A stretch of DNA of 64,000 nt from CAZTDD01 sp964612675. GTDB lineage: Bacteria > Hinthialibacterota > Hinthialibacteria > Hinthialibacterales > JAKPRU01. This document shows, one piece after another, positions 7,444-20,200 of this stretch (positions are counted from its first letter, which is position 1; each line of letters starts with the position of its first letter). The notes under the pieces are model-generated. The model was not told where the DNA came from. It made no database searches and worked only from the letters and a program-made list of their open reading frames with translations. The stretch covers positions 76,287 to 140,286 of the forward strand of contig CAZTDD010000003.1 in the NCBI GenBank assembly GCA_964612675.1, written 5' to 3'. The position numbers were made by a program, and so were the translations under genes.

Positions 7444-10400
7444 ATGAGTGAAACCGATGTATTGAAAAAGACATATATTGCTTTGAAGAAGACCCAGAAA
7501 AAGCTGGAAGATCTGGAGTCTTCGTTGAAGGAGCCGCTGGCGGTAATCGGCATGGGATGTCGCTTGCCTGGCGGGGCCGACGATCCGAATAAATTCTGGA
7601 CCTTTCTCGAGTCAGGCGGGGATGCAAGTGTTCCCGTTCCGGAAGACCGCTGGGACGCCGACCAGTATTGCGATCCTGCGAAGGATGCGCCGGGAAAGAC
7701 GCACGCGTATCAAGCGAATTTCCTCAAGGTTTCAGTGGATGAATTCGACTCCCAATTTTTCAGCATTTCCGGCAGAGAAGCCCAAAGCCTGGACCCGCAA
7801 CAACGCCTGTTGCTCGAAATTACATGGGAAGCCATGGAAGACGCCGGCCTGGATGCCAACACACTCAGCGGGTCGCGAACCGGAGTCTACATCGGCATCT
7901 CCAGCGACGATTACACACAATCACACCGTCACTCGGGCAATAATGAGTTGATTGACGGATATTCCCTCACGGGAACGTGTTTTGCCCCGGCGGCTGGACG
8001 AATCGCCTATACATTCGGATTTGAAGGACCGTGTATCGCGGTGGACACGGCCTGTTCCTCATCGCTTGTCGCGTTGCATGTTGCGTGTCAGGGACTGAGG
8101 CGGAAAGAATCCGACCTGGCCGTAGTCGGCGGTGTCAACTTGATTCTCTCGCCAATCTTCCATATTTGCTCCACGAAACTGGGCACTATTTCGCCGGACG
8201 GACGCTGCAAGACATTTGATGCATCTGCGGACGGATACGGACGCGGCGAAGGATGTGGAATTCTTCTGCTCAAACGTCTCTCGGACGCTATTGCCGACGG
8301 AGACCGGATCCACGCCCTGATTCGCGGTACGGCGGTGAACCAGGACGGGAAAAGCAACGGTTTGACTGCGCCAAACGGTCTTGCGCAGCAGAAGGTGATC
8401 CGAGCGGCTCTCGAAGACGCGGGAGTAACGCCTGCGGATATCAACTACATTGAGGCGCACGGTACTGGGACCCCCCTCGGGGATCCAATCGAAGTCGAAG
8501 CCCTGGTGAAGGTGTTGCAGGAGGGGCGGCCTGCGGGAAATCCGGTCCTCTTGGGATCTGCGAAAACCAATATCGGTCACCTGGAGGCTGCCGCAGGCGT
8601 TGCCGGTCTGCTCAAGGTGATCCAGTGTCTCCGCCACGAACAGATCTCTCCTCACCTGCATTTCAACAATCCAAGTCCTTATATCGCCTGGGATGAACTG
8701 CCCGTGCAGGTTACGAAACAGTTGACTCCATGGCCACGGAACGATAACCGCAGACGAGCGGGCATCAGCTCTTTCGGCTTCAGCGGTACCAATGCACACG
8801 CCATTGTTGAAGAAGCTCCGTTGGCTACAGGGAGTTTTGTTAATGGACAATCCATCGGGCAAGAACCGGACCGACCGGTTCAATTGCTTCCCCTCTCGGC
8901 AAAGAACGAAGACGCTTTGAAAGAGAGCGCGCGTCGTTACGCCGATTACCTGGATGAAAGAACCGACAGCGCGCTCGGCGATATTTGCTATACGGCAGGT
9001 ACGGGTCGTTCTCACTTCAACCATCGTATCGCCGTTCAAGGCAGCTCACACCATGAGGTTCGTGACGGACTCAATGCCTATCTAGATGGTAAACGCTCCC
9101 GATCTCTGAGTATGGGAACCGGGACAAACAGGAATCCCCAGGTGGCTTTTCTGTTCACAGGGCAGGGATCTCAGTATGTGGGAATGGGAAGATCGCTGTA
9201 TAAAACCCAGCCGGTATTTCGGGCAGCGGTGGAAACTTGCGACAAGCTTTTCAGCGATCGTCTGGACCGATCCATCATTGATCTGATTTACAGCGACAAA
9301 GCCGATGAGGATAGTCTCGCCCAGACCCAGTACACCCAGCCGGCGATTTTCACCATTCAATATGCTTTGTCTTGTCTCTGGGATTCATGGGGTATCAAGC
9401 CGGACTTTGTATCCGGTCACAGTATCGGCGAATATGCGGGTGCCTGTATCGCCGGTGTTCTCAGTCTCGAGGACGCTGTTAAGTTGGTCGCAGCGCGAGG
9501 CCAATTGATGCAATCGCTTCCGGCGGGCGGGGCGATGGCTGCTGTTTTTGCGGGCGAGGCCGATTTACTGTCATTCGTCGAATCGAAAAGCACGGAACTT
9601 TCAATTGCCGCTTTGAATGCACCCGGTAGCGCGGTGATCTCGGGTAAGGCGGAAACCGTCGCGGAGGTTGTCGGTTGTTTGAAGAAAAAAGGGATCTCTG
9701 CGCGCGAACTCAACGTATCTCATGCATTTCACTCGCCGCTGATGGAACCGATTCTGGAATCATTTCGGGACGTTGCCTCGAAAGTAACCTACATGCCTGC
9801 CCAATTACCATTGGTCTCGACAGTCACCGGCAAAAAAGCCACTGCGGGCGATCTGGCAAGTGCCGAATATTGGACCCGCCAAATCCGTCAGGCCGTGCGC
9901 TTTCAGGCCGCCGCAGAGACGTTGTCCGAGGAGGGTGCAAATGTTTTCCTCGAACTGGGTGCCCTGCCCACACTAACCGGACTGGCTGCGCGCACCCTGT
10001 CCCCCGACGAACACCTCTTTTTCCCTTCCTTGAAAAAAGGGGAAGAAGACTGGAATATCCTTCTCAAAAGTGTGGGCGATCTTTATGTAAACAATGTCGA
10101 TGTGGACTGGCGGGGCTTCGACGAGCCTTACGTACGTCAAAAGACTGACATTCCGAGTTATCCATTCCAACGAAAACGATATTACATGCCGCCCATATTC
10201 GATACCCGGGCAAGCGGAGCCGGTCTAGCCCTTTCCAAAGATACGCACCCTTATTTAGGGCAAAGGATTACTTCTCCCGGCCTGGGGGACGGAACCGTCC
10301 TCTATCAGAATGTCTTTACACCGGATCGGCCTTCTTTTCTCGCACAGCACGTGATTTTCGGAAAGATTATATCCCCCGCCGCCGCACACATTTCGATGGC

Positions 10401-13400
10401 ATTGTCCGCGTGTCAGGAAATCTTAGGAAAAGGCACACGGCAGCTCGAAGAGGTCGAGTTTACTCAGCCCTTGGTGTTGGACACGGACGAGGAACGGATT
10501 GTTCAGGTTGTCGTCGATCAGGTGAAGGGCGAAGCCCCTACGTTTCACCTGGTTAGCCGTTCGACTACAGATGATACAGCGTCCTGGAAAACGCATTGCT
10601 CCGGTCGGTTTCAGCGACCCCGCGTCGAAGACGAAAACAATTTCCCCGACCTCCCGTCCACGGACACGCTGGAAAGTCGATGTCCGCGCGAGATGCAACC
10701 CCGTGATTTCTACTCTTATATCGAGACGGTCGGTTACACGACCGGTCCGGACTTTCAGTGTATACGTCGAATCCAGGAAGGCCAAAATGAGTCGGTCTGT
10801 CGAATCTCTGCGAGCCGACGAATCGACGATGTCGCAATCCATCCGGGTTTAATCGATTCGCTGCTGCAAACAGTCCTCCCGGCATGTGCGGAATCGGCGG
10901 GAGCTATGCTGGGAGACGACAATGTACTCATTCCACTCCACATGGGGACGGTCTCTGTGCAGGGGGCTCTCACCGGAGAACTGATCTGTTACAACCATGT
11001 CAGCGTTCAGGAAGGCCTTGTAAAGAGTGAAATCAGTGTTTGGAACGACGAGGGTGAGTTCGTTCTCCGGATCAAGGATTTCCTTCTGAAGCAGACACAC
11101 CGAAATACCCTGTACAAAGAGATACGCGAAGATGAAGATGATCTCTTTCATTTCATTGAATGGATCGAACCGGATAGGAAAGCCCTTGCGGGGTCGGCGG
11201 ATGAGAAGGTCGGTGAGTCTAACGCGACTTTCACTGTTTTCGCCGACAGCGGGGGTTTTGGAGACTCTCTCTGTTCGTGGTTAGCTAAGCGGGATGTGAA
11301 ATGTCTACGAATCGACGAAGGGAAGGAATTCCAGAGAATCGATGATACCAGATTTATGGTTTCTCCTCGCGACACCGGGCAGATCAGGCAAATTCTCGAT
11401 GAATGGAATCGCCAGGGAAGTCCCGGTGTCAATCACATTGTCTTTTCGTGGGGCTTGGATTCGACGGTTCCCGAACACGAATCCTATCTGACCGACGAGC
11501 AGGAACGTCTGTGCGGTATGGTTCTCGATGTTGTACATACGGTGGACGAATTGCGTCTCGGCGATCGCACAAGGCTTTGGCTTGTGACTTCGAATACACA
11601 GGCCGTTATTCCCGAAGACCGCATCTTGAACCCGACAGCGGGAACCTTATGGGGATTCGGACGTGCAATTGCGCTTGAACGTCCCGAACTCTGGGGCGGA
11701 ATTATCGACCTCGACGGAGACGATTCCGAAACCACTATTCAAGCACTCGTCAAGTCAATTACCCCGTCAGACCGAGAAGATCAGCTGGCGATTCGCCATG
11801 GCGGCCGCTGTTTTGTCGCACGTCTTGTGAAACCCGGCAAACGCGATTCGGAACAGAGAGCATCTTCCAATCGCCTACCTGTTCCCGAGGTTGACGAGAC
11901 GCAAAGCTATTATCTGAGCGTCGGAGAACGACACACCCTCGACGACCTTCGCTTCGAGATTCATCCTCGACGCGCTCCCCGTCCCCATGAAGTCGAAATA
12001 CGTGTACACGCTGCCGGCTTGAATTTCCGGGATGTTCTAAATGCCTTGGGACAATACCCTGGGGATGCAGGCCCCATGGGGTTCGAGTCGACCGGTACGG
12101 TTATCTCGGTTGGAGAAAACGTAAGCGATCTGAATGTGGGAGATGCTGTGATCGCCATGGGCAGCCCTGGCTGCATAGGAAGCTTCATAACGCTCGACCG
12201 GGCTCTTGTCGCCCGTAAACCGCCTGAGATGAGTTTTGAAGAAGCGGTGACAATTCCGGCGACATTCCTGACGGCGGGTTACGCACTCAATACGCTTGCG
12301 CAGCTTCGAGAGGGGGAGCGTGTATTGATCCATGCCGGAGCCGGCGGGGTTGGTATGGCGGCGGTTCAACTGGCGAAAAACGTTGGTGCGGAGATTTTTG
12401 CGACAGCAGGGAGCGAATGGAAACGCGACCTTCTGAGATCTCTCGGTGTCCAACATGTCATGAATTCCAGAACGGTGGATTTCGCCGATGAAATAAAACG
12501 TATCACAAACGGCCAGGGAGTGGATGTTGTTCTCAATTCGCTATCCGGCGAATTCATAGCAAAGAGTTTTTCCGCCTTAGCGGAAAACGGCCGCTTTCTG
12601 GAAATGGGAAAGATTGGCATCTGGGATGAATCTCATGTCCGTTCGCTCTATCCGACAGTTTCCTACTATCCATTCGACCTGGCGGCGGTAGCCCGTGAGG
12701 ACCCGAAATTGATCGGCCGGATTTTTGAAGAATTAATGGTGGAGTTCCGAAACGGGAACCTCAAACCGTTACCGACTACCGTGTTCCCCTTGGAGGAAGC
12801 CCCCGACGCGTTCCGCTATATGGCCCAGGCAAAGCATGTCGGCAAAATAGTCTTGTCGCGCGAAGAAGAAATTCGGCGCGCGATCTTTTCCAAAGAGGGG
12901 ATCGTGCGATCCGACCGCACGTATCTTGTTACCGGCGGTATGGGAGCGCTTGGCCTGCTGGTCGCCGAATGGCTCGTGGACGAGGGTGCGCGTCATCTCG
13001 TCCTTCTAGGGAGAAGCGATCCAAAACCACAGGTGCTTGAACGGATCGGCGCGATGAAAGAAGTTGGAGTCGATGTAACCATCGCCAAAGGTGATGTTTC
13101 CTTACGCGAAGATGTGGACCGCGTGTTTGCCGAAATCCGTGAAACCATACCTCCGGTTGCCGGAATTATTCACGCTGCCGGTGTCCTGGACGACGGCATG
13201 ATCGCGGAACAAACCTGGGACCGATTCCGCACGGTCATGGCTCCCAAAGTGGCAGGTGCCTGGAACCTCCATGCTGCCACAGAAAGAGATTCACTTGATT
13301 TCTTGGTCTTCTTCTCCTCCGTGGCCTCGATCAACGGAAATCTCGGCCAGAGCAACTACGCTTCGGCGAACGCGTTCCTCGACGCAATGGCTCACTATCG

Positions 13401-14091
13401 CCGAAAGCGTGGACTGCCCGCAACCAGTATCAACTGGGGACCGTGGGCTGAAGTAGGAATGGCCGCCGATGTCGAGGGGGACCGGTTTGCCTCCCAGGGA
13501 ATGCAAGAGATCCAGCCGGACTCCGCTTTGCAGGTGTTGAAAACGACACTGGAGAAAGACTTTGTTCAACCTTGTGTGGTTCAAGCCGATTGGGCGGCGT
13601 ATGCCGAGCGCCATGGACTTTCGCTCTCTACCGGGCTCTTTTCGGCGTTGGTCGCCGATACGAATATCTCGGATTCTCCGAGCGCTCAGAAAACGCACAA
13701 CGAAGGTGTCATCGAAAAACTCCGCACGGAAATACCCGGCAAAAGACGAGACGTACTCCTTCAGTTTCTACAGAGTGTGGCATTGGATGTTCTTGGATAT
13801 GGCGAATCGGAGCGAATCGCACCGGACGAACCGCTGGTCTCGCAGGGCTTTGATTCGCTTATGTCTGTGGATATGAGAAATCGACTGGGCAAAGAACTCG
13901 GTCAGACTCTGCCTGCCTCCCTGTTGTTCGATTATCCAACTCTCGATAGAATCGCGGACTATGTTCTGGCCGATGTTATCGAGTTGGATGAACCACAAGA
14001 TGGTGTCACTCAATCCCCTGTGCCGGAGCCGGAAACCTCACCGGAATCCGTCCTGAAGGAGATAGATGAGCTGTTGACTTCGTCGTCCTAG
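7444..14091 (+). CDS. Type I PKS, fully reducing module KS-AT-DH-ER-KR-ACP
   Basis: 2215 residues. A coiled-coil docking helix (1-33) precedes a ketosynthase (34-455, VDTACSSSLVALH). The acyltransferase (about 565-870) has FTGQGSQ, GHSIGE near 658 and HAFH near 760, the malonyl-CoA signature. The dehydratase has H-x3-G-x4-P (HVIFGKIISP, His about 969) and D-x3-Q (DSLLQ, Asp about 1138). A non-catalytic KR subdomain (about 1240-1480) is followed by an enoylreductase with the nucleotide motif AGAGGVGM near 1632. The ketoreductase has TGGMGALG near 1831, LDD (B-type) and the catalytic QSNYASAN tyrosine near 1971. The carrier motif GFDSLM lies near 2136. All active sites look intact, so the module should add one malonate and reduce it to a saturated CH2-CH2 unit. 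The acidic C-terminus (ESVLKEIDELL) is a likely docking tail. Confidence 0.95.
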   Translation: MSETDVLKKTYIALKKTQKKLEDLESSLKEPLAVIGMGCRLPGGADDPNKFWTFLESGGDASVPVPEDRWDADQYCDPAKDAPGKTHAYQANFLKVSVDEFDSQFFSISGREAQSLDPQQRLLLEITWEAMEDAGLDANTLSGSRTGVYIGISSDDYTQSHRHSGNNELIDGYSLTGTCFAPAAGRIAYTFGFEGPCIAVDTACSSSLVALHVACQGLRRKESDLAVVGGVNLILSPIFHICSTKLGTISPDGRCKTFDASADGYGRGEGCGILLLKRLSDAIADGDRIHALIRGTAVNQDGKSNGLTAPNGLAQQKVIRAALEDAGVTPADINYIEAHGTGTPLGDPIEVEALVKVLQEGRPAGNPVLLGSAKTNIGHLEAAAGVAGLLKVIQCLRHEQISPHLHFNNPSPYIAWDELPVQVTKQLTPWPRNDNRRRAGISSFGFSGTNAHAIVEEAPLATGSFVNGQSIGQEPDRPVQLLPLSAKNEDALKESARRYADYLDERTDSALGDICYTAGTGRSHFNHRIAVQGSSHHEVRDGLNAYLDGKRSRSLSMGTGTNRNPQVAFLFTGQGSQYVGMGRSLYKTQPVFRAAVETCDKLFSDRLDRSIIDLIYSDKADEDSLAQTQYTQPAIFTIQYALSCLWDSWGIKPDFVSGHSIGEYAGACIAGVLSLEDAVKLVAARGQLMQSLPAGGAMAAVFAGEADLLSFVESKSTELSIAALNAPGSAVISGKAETVAEVVGCLKKKGISARELNVSHAFHSPLMEPILESFRDVASKVTYMPAQLPLVSTVTGKKATAGDLASAEYWTRQIRQAVRFQAAAETLSEEGANVFLELGALPTLTGLAARTLSPDEHLFFPSLKKGEEDWNILLKSVGDLYVNNVDVDWRGFDEPYVRQKTDIPSYPFQRKRYYMPPIFDTRASGAGLALSKDTHPYLGQRITSPGLGDGTVLYQNVFTPDRPSFLAQHVIFGKIISPAAAHISMALSACQEILGKGTRQLEEVEFTQPLVLDTDEERIVQVVVDQVKGEAPTFHLVSRSTTDDTASWKTHCSGRFQRPRVEDENNFPDLPSTDTLESRCPREMQPRDFYSYIETVGYTTGPDFQCIRRIQEGQNESVCRISASRRIDDVAIHPGLIDSLLQTVLPACAESAGAMLGDDNVLIPLHMGTVSVQGALTGELICYNHVSVQEGLVKSEISVWNDEGEFVLRIKDFLLKQTHRNTLYKEIREDEDDLFHFIEWIEPDRKALAGSADEKVGESNATFTVFADSGGFGDSLCSWLAKRDVKCLRIDEGKEFQRIDDTRFMVSPRDTGQIRQILDEWNRQGSPGVNHIVFSWGLDSTVPEHESYLTDEQERLCGMVLDVVHTVDELRLGDRTRLWLVTSNTQAVIPEDRILNPTAGTLWGFGRAIALERPELWGGIIDLDGDDSETTIQALVKSITPSDREDQLAIRHGGRCFVARLVKPGKRDSEQRASSNRLPVPEVDETQSYYLSVGERHTLDDLRFEIHPRRAPRPHEVEIRVHAAGLNFRDVLNALGQYPGDAGPMGFESTGTVISVGENVSDLNVGDAVIAMGSPGCIGSFITLDRALVARKPPEMSFEEAVTIPATFLTAGYALNTLAQLREGERVLIHAGAGGVGMAAVQLAKNVGAEIFATAGSEWKRDLLRSLGVQHVMNSRTVDFADEIKRITNGQGVDVVLNSLSGEFIAKSFSALAENGRFLEMGKIGIWDESHVRSLYPTVSYYPFDLAAVAREDPKLIGRIFEELMVEFRNGNLKPLPTTVFPLEEAPDAFRYMAQAKHVGKIVLSREEEIRRAIFSKEGIVRSDRTYLVTGGMGALGLLVAEWLVDEGARHLVLLGRSDPKPQVLERIGAMKEVGVDVTIAKGDVSLREDVDRVFAEIRETIPPVAGIIHAAGVLDDGMIAEQTWDRFRTVMAPKVAGAWNLHAATERDSLDFLVFFSSVASINGNLGQSNYASANAFLDAMAHYRRKRGLPATSINWGPWAEVGMAADVEGDRFASQGMQEIQPDSALQVLKTTLEKDFVQPCVVQADWAAYAERHGLSLSTGLFSALVADTNISDSPSAQKTHNEGVIEKLRTEIPGKRRDVLLQFLQSVALDVLGYGESERIAPDEPLVSQGFDSLMSVDMRNRLGKELGQTLPASLLFDYPTLDRIADYVLADVIELDEPQDGVTQSPVPEPETSPESVLKEIDELLTSSS

Positions 14092-14233
14092 CCGGAATGA
14101 CTGACTTTGTTTCAACCAAACGATTTTTGCATCGGGGTATGCATGGGTTGGATCAACGCTATGGATCGTGCGGCATTTCAATTTGACTTTTGAGTACCGT
14201 GACTCACCGCCTTCGGTATGAGAGGTATGTGGT

Positions 14234-17200
14234 ATGGAGCAGTCTTCCGATCAGAAATACGTCGAGGCTTTGCGAAAAGCTTCCGACAAAATCAAAGAGC
14301 TTCTTGCTGAAAACGAGGCGCTGAAACACACTGAACCCATCGCAATCGTCGGCATGGCGTGCCGTTTCCCAGGTGGGTGCGATACGCCGGAAAAATTCTG
14401 GGATATGCTGAAAGAAGGGAGAGACACAGTCTCGGAAATCCCTTCGCAGCGCTGGGATACCGGTGCGTTCTATGACAGCGATCCCAACACACCGGGCAAA
14501 ATGTACACACGCTCCGGTGCGTTCATGGATGACGTTGACTGTTTTGATGCGGGGTTCTTTGGGATTACACCGAAAGAGGCCGAGTCGATCGATCCTCAGC
14601 AGCGAATTTTGCTCGAAACTTGCTGGGAGTCTCTTGAAAACGCCGGACTGAACATCCCCAAGCTTCGCGGCAGTCGCACCGGTGTTTTTATCGGTTTATC
14701 GAATTACGATTACATCCAATCTCACATTCACTCGGGGGACCCGAATCGAATAACCCCGCACTCCGGCAGCGGTGTTATGTTCAGCACCACCGCTGGACGC
14801 GTGTCCTATTTCTTCGATTTTCATGGCCCCTGCATGACAGTCGATACGGCTTGTTCTTCCTCGCTTGTTTCTCTTCATCTCGCGGCAATCAGTCTTCAAA
14901 AAGGCGAGTCCGACCTGGCACTTGCGGGCGGCGTAAACCTTTTGCTTTCACCCGATAGTTTCGTGGCGATGTGCAAAGTGAACGCTTTGTCCCCGGACGG
15001 TCGTTGCAGGGCGTTCGATAACAACGCCCGCGGATACGGCCGCGGTGAGGGATGCGGTTTGGTCGTCCTGAAAAGACTGTCCGATGCTCGGCGCGACGGT
15101 GACAACATCCTTGCGGTGATCAAAGGCTCCGCTGTAAATCATGACGGCCGCAGCAACGGACTCACCGCCCCCAACGGACCGGCGCAACGAGACGTCATCT
15201 CAAAAGCGCTCTCCGTGGCGGGCATCTCGGCGGATCAAGTGGATTACGTAGAAGCCCACGGAACCGGCACGATTCTCGGCGATCCCATTGAAGCGAACGC
15301 GCTCCAACTCGTATACGGGCAAGATCGTTCCGACGAAAGAAAACTCCTGATCGGGTCGGTGAAGACAAATATCGGCCATACCGAGGCGGCGGCGGGTATC
15401 GCGGGCGTACTGAAAACGGTTCTTTCGTTCCAACATGGGAAAATCCCGCCAAGCCTACACTTCGACACGCCCAATGAGCACATCGCGTGGAATGAGATGA
15501 ACATTCGAGTCGCCGATTCGCTTCTTGATTGGCCTAACGTGGGGCGGCCCCGCGTCGCCGGAATCAGCTCATTCGGATTGAGTGGCACGAATGCCCACGT
15601 TCTCATCCAGGAAACTTCTTTGGCGGCCCCAGACCTTTTCGCGGAACTGGGGGAGGAAGAAGAGGTCTCGTACGAGCGTCCATTGCATACTCTTCCCTTA
15701 TCGGCTTTGACAGAGGACGCCTTGCGCGATTACGGCAAGAAATACCGCCAATATCTCCGCGCAGACAAGGAATCCACTCTTGCTGATATCGCATATAGCG
15801 CCGGGAACCGGCACCATTTCCGTCATCGTCTGGCGTTGCTCGGTTCTTCGAAAGAGGAGATATGTGAAGGGCTGGACGCGTATCTCGAAGAAAGATCGGC
15901 GCCCAATGTGATTCTGCGGAAACACGAGGATGCAATTGGCAAGCAAGGAATTGTATTTCTTTTCACAGGACAAGGATCTCAATACATTGGTATGGGACGG
16001 CAGCTGTATGAGACGCAACCAGTCTTCCGGGAGGCCATGATCCGCTGCGATGCGTGCCTTCAACCGTACCTTCATCAATCGCTTATCAAACTCATTTACG
16101 GAGACGAGGCCGATGAAGCCGCTTTGAATCAAACGGCTGTAACGCAGCCCGCTCTCTTCGCTTTTGAATACTGTCTCGCCGCACTATGGCGCTCCTGGGG
16201 AATCAAACCCGCGGCCGTTATAGGACACAGCGTGGGAGAGTACGCTGCCGGAGTGGTGGCAGGTGTGTTTTCGATGGAAGACGGACTTCGGTTGGCTGCC
16301 GAACGGGCTGACCAAATGCAGGCTCTGCCCGCGGGCGGCGCGATGGCGGCTGTTTTCGCACCGGAAGAAACCGTCAAACCGATTCTCGACGAATACGATC
16401 ATCGGATTTCTATCGCAGCGTTTAACGCTCCGGAACGGATCACCATTTCAGGCGAAGAGGACGCCGTCGCGAGCGCATTAAAGACGTTGGAACAACAGGG
16501 CGTACAACACAAGCGACTCAGAGTATCGCATGCGTTTCATTCTCATCTGATCGCACCCATTCTCGATAGTTTTGGGCGTGAAGTATCTACAGCGTCTTTG
16601 TCTCAACCCAATTTACCTTTCTATTCCACCGTTACCGGTACTCATATCGCGCCGCAGGAGGCAAGTTCATCGAAGTATTGGACCGAGCAAATTCTGAAAC
16701 CCGTTAAATATCAACAGGCAGTCACAGCGGCGGCCGACGACGGATACAACGTGTTTCTCGATATCGGCCCGAGTAACACCCTCACATCTCTCGCCCGCTT
16801 GTGTCTTTCGGGAAAAGAGACGCTGCTGCTTCATTCGCTTCGCAAAGATGGCGACGATTGGCGCAACATCCTGGATACTCTGGGGCACCTGTACGCACAC
16901 GGTATCGAGATCGACTGGGCGGGATTCGATTCACCGTACCACAGACGAAAAGTGTCTGTGCCCACATATCCATTCCAGCGCGGACGTTATTGGCTGGATC
17001 TCTGCCCGACCCGACAGACTGGAGGCCGTTCTACCACGACTGAGCCGGAAGGAGTACCCATGAATGAGAAACTACCCGACAGATCCGAACTTGACTCGGT
17101 GAGTCCTGGGAACGTTTCGGAATCAAATCACCGGGAACTCGTTTTGAACGAGGTAACCGGTTTTATTTCGGAGATCAGCGGTTTCCGTGCTTCCGACATT

Positions 17201-20200
17201 GGTCCGAGCAGCCATGTTCTCGAACTTGGTTTGGATTCTTTGATGCTCTCGAAATTGAGTCAACAAATCCAAGCCCGTTACGGTTTAACGTTGAAAGCGG
17301 CACGATTCTTCCAGGATCTGGGATGTGTATGCGACCTCACCGATTACGTTGTCGAGAACGCGACAATCCTCGAACCGCTATCGACGGATACACGCCACCC
17401 AACAATGGACGCCGCTCAGTCAACTTCCACGCCGTCGCTCCCTGCCGGGCCGGTCTCCTCACAAGGCGGACACACACCCGATCCGTCGCAGAGTGACACT
17501 CTGCTCGCACTGATGAGGCAGCAACTGGACCAGATATCTCAAGTCGCCACGCAAAACATACAAACGATTACGGATTTTGCACGCCAACAGCTTGCTCATT
17601 TCGAAGGACACACGGCTCTGCCTCAACAGAGACAACCTGTTGCCGACACTACGAGCCGGGCCAAGCAGCGCCTTCCAGAGAGTACGCCTCGTGCAGCTGC
17701 ACAGTCGGAACGTAAACCGGGCCGCGTGAACTATCGGGCAGTTAATCTTGGATCGAGCGGATCCATGACGGAAGACCAGCAGAAATTCGTTGACGATGTC
17801 GTTCGCCGAGTCGTAGAACGGACTCCCCGCTCCAAAGAGATGACGGCTCAGTCACGGCCTGTCCTGGCCGACTGGAAGCACACACTTTCTTTTTGGTCCC
17901 AGCTAAAAGAGGCGAAATACCCGATTGTTTCCTCTCGATCGGATGGTCCGCGTTTCTGGGACGTTGACGATAATGAATACATCGACGTTGCTATGGGAAT
18001 GGGAGTCCACTTCTTCGGTCATCGCCCGCCGTTCATTTTGGACGCTCTTCAGAAGCAAATGGCGGAAGGCGTCGAACTCGGTACTCAATGCGATCTTACG
18101 GCTGATGTGGCGAAATTACTGAATGAGTTGACGGGAGTGGAACGGGTCGCGTTCAGCAATACCGGCTCGGAAGCGGTCATGGTAGCGTTGCGGCTGGCTC
18201 GCGCCGCCACAGGCCGAAACAAGATTGTCATATTTAAGAACTCCTACCACGGCATCTTCGACGGCGTACTGGCAGCGGATGTCGGTGGAGAAATCGAGCC
18301 CATCGGTCCCGGAACGCCGCGCAACATGGTCGAGGATGTTGTGGTACTGGACTACGATTCCGAGGAATCATTGAAGACGATTTCAGCGCAGGCCAATGAT
18401 TTGGCTGCGGTGTTGGTTGAACCCGTTCAGAGCCGTAACCCGGACCTCCAACCTCACGCGTTTCTCCGTAAACTGCGTCGACTGACAGCAGACAACGGTG
18501 TCGCCCTTATCTTCGATGAGATGATCACCGGTTTCCGGATTCACCCGGGCGGTGCGCAGGCCTGGTTCGGTATAGACGCTGACATCGTGGCCTACGGGAA
18601 AATCGTGGGGGGAGGGCTGCCCATTGGTGTTATCGGTGGAAAGGCGAAATTTCTCGATTACATCGACGGCGGTGTGTGGGAGTACGGCGATACCTCAGGA
18701 CCCGGTTCCGATATGATTTATTATGGCGGAACTTTCTGCCGCAATCCTATGACGATGGCCGCCGCTTATGCCGCTCTTCTGAGACTCAAGGAAGCCGGTA
18801 CTTCGCTTCAGGAGGAACTCAACCGGAAGACAACTGAATTCTGCAACTCTCTCAACTATTGGTTCGAACGGGAGAGAGTGCCCATGCGGGTGAAGCATTT
18901 TGCTTCCCAGTGGCGCATCGTACCGCTGGGGGACAACGATCTTCTTCATCCCATCGAGATGGAACTCCTTTATCTACTGATGATGCTGCGAGGGATCTAC
19001 ACATGGGAACGGCGCATATCCTTCTTCTCCACGGCGCACACCGAGGAAGATATCGAACAGGTCCTTACCGGCATCAAAGACAGCGTCAACGAGATTCGTG
19101 CCGCGGGATTTTCTTTCGAGTCCCCGGAGGACACTCCCGTCAGGTTCTCTCCTCCGTCCTCGATCCAACGTCGGCTCTATGCTCTCGCTCAGCGGCCGGG
19201 CGGAGAGCGGCCCTACCATCTCCCGAATTCGTTTTGGATCGACGGGCCTCTGGACGTCGATAAACTGGAAAGCTGTTTTGCGGAGATCATCAAACGGCAC
19301 GAAAGTCTACGGACGACTTTCCAAGTCATTGACGGCGACCTTGTTCAACACATTCTCGACGAACCACGGTTCTTTATCGAACGATACGAATGCGGTGAGG
19401 ATGAGGTGAAGGCAATCGAAAATCGTTTCTTGAGACCTTTCGATTTGTCGAAAGCGCCTCTGTTGCGAATCGCAGCGATCAGATTGGAGCGCAACAAACA
19501 CGTCCTTCTCGCTGATGCCCACCACATCGCTGTCGACGGTCTCTCTTCCAACGTCATTGCCGAGGAATTGATGGCCCTCTACGAGGGGCGTCTACTCCCG
19601 CCGGTCGAAGTTCAATTCCGCGATGGCATTTCCATATTGAGTGAGGCTCTCACTCCTCAGCGAAGAGCCGAATTGGAAACATTCTGGCGCGAACAACTGA
19701 GCGGAACGCTTCCCATTTTGGCGCTGCCCGAGGACTACCCCAGACCGCCCGAACCTTCGTTTAATGGCGACCATGTATTCCGGAAAATCGAGCCCGCGAT
19801 GACCAGGCGGCTTCGCTCCTTGGCGAAGGAGACCGGGACGTCGCTCTACATGGTTATCCTTGCTGCGTACTTCACTCTCCTCCATCGATTAACCGGTCAG
19901 GATGATGTGCTCGTGGGAGCCCCTTCCTCGGGAAGAGACGATGTGCGGCTTCGAGATGCCGTTGGGATGTTCGTAAACACCTTTGTCATCCGTTGTCATC
20001 CTGAGGCACAGCTTTCCTTTGTCGAATTCCTCCGCTCCGTGAAGGACACATGCACACGGGCCTATGATCATCAAGATTATCCGTTTAAAAAAGCAGCGGA
20101 ACTGAATCAATCGCGCCCCAAAGACCGCAACGCAATCTTCGATACGATGCTGTCCTATGAAAATGCGGATGCCCGTTCCTTCGATATCAAAGACCTTACG

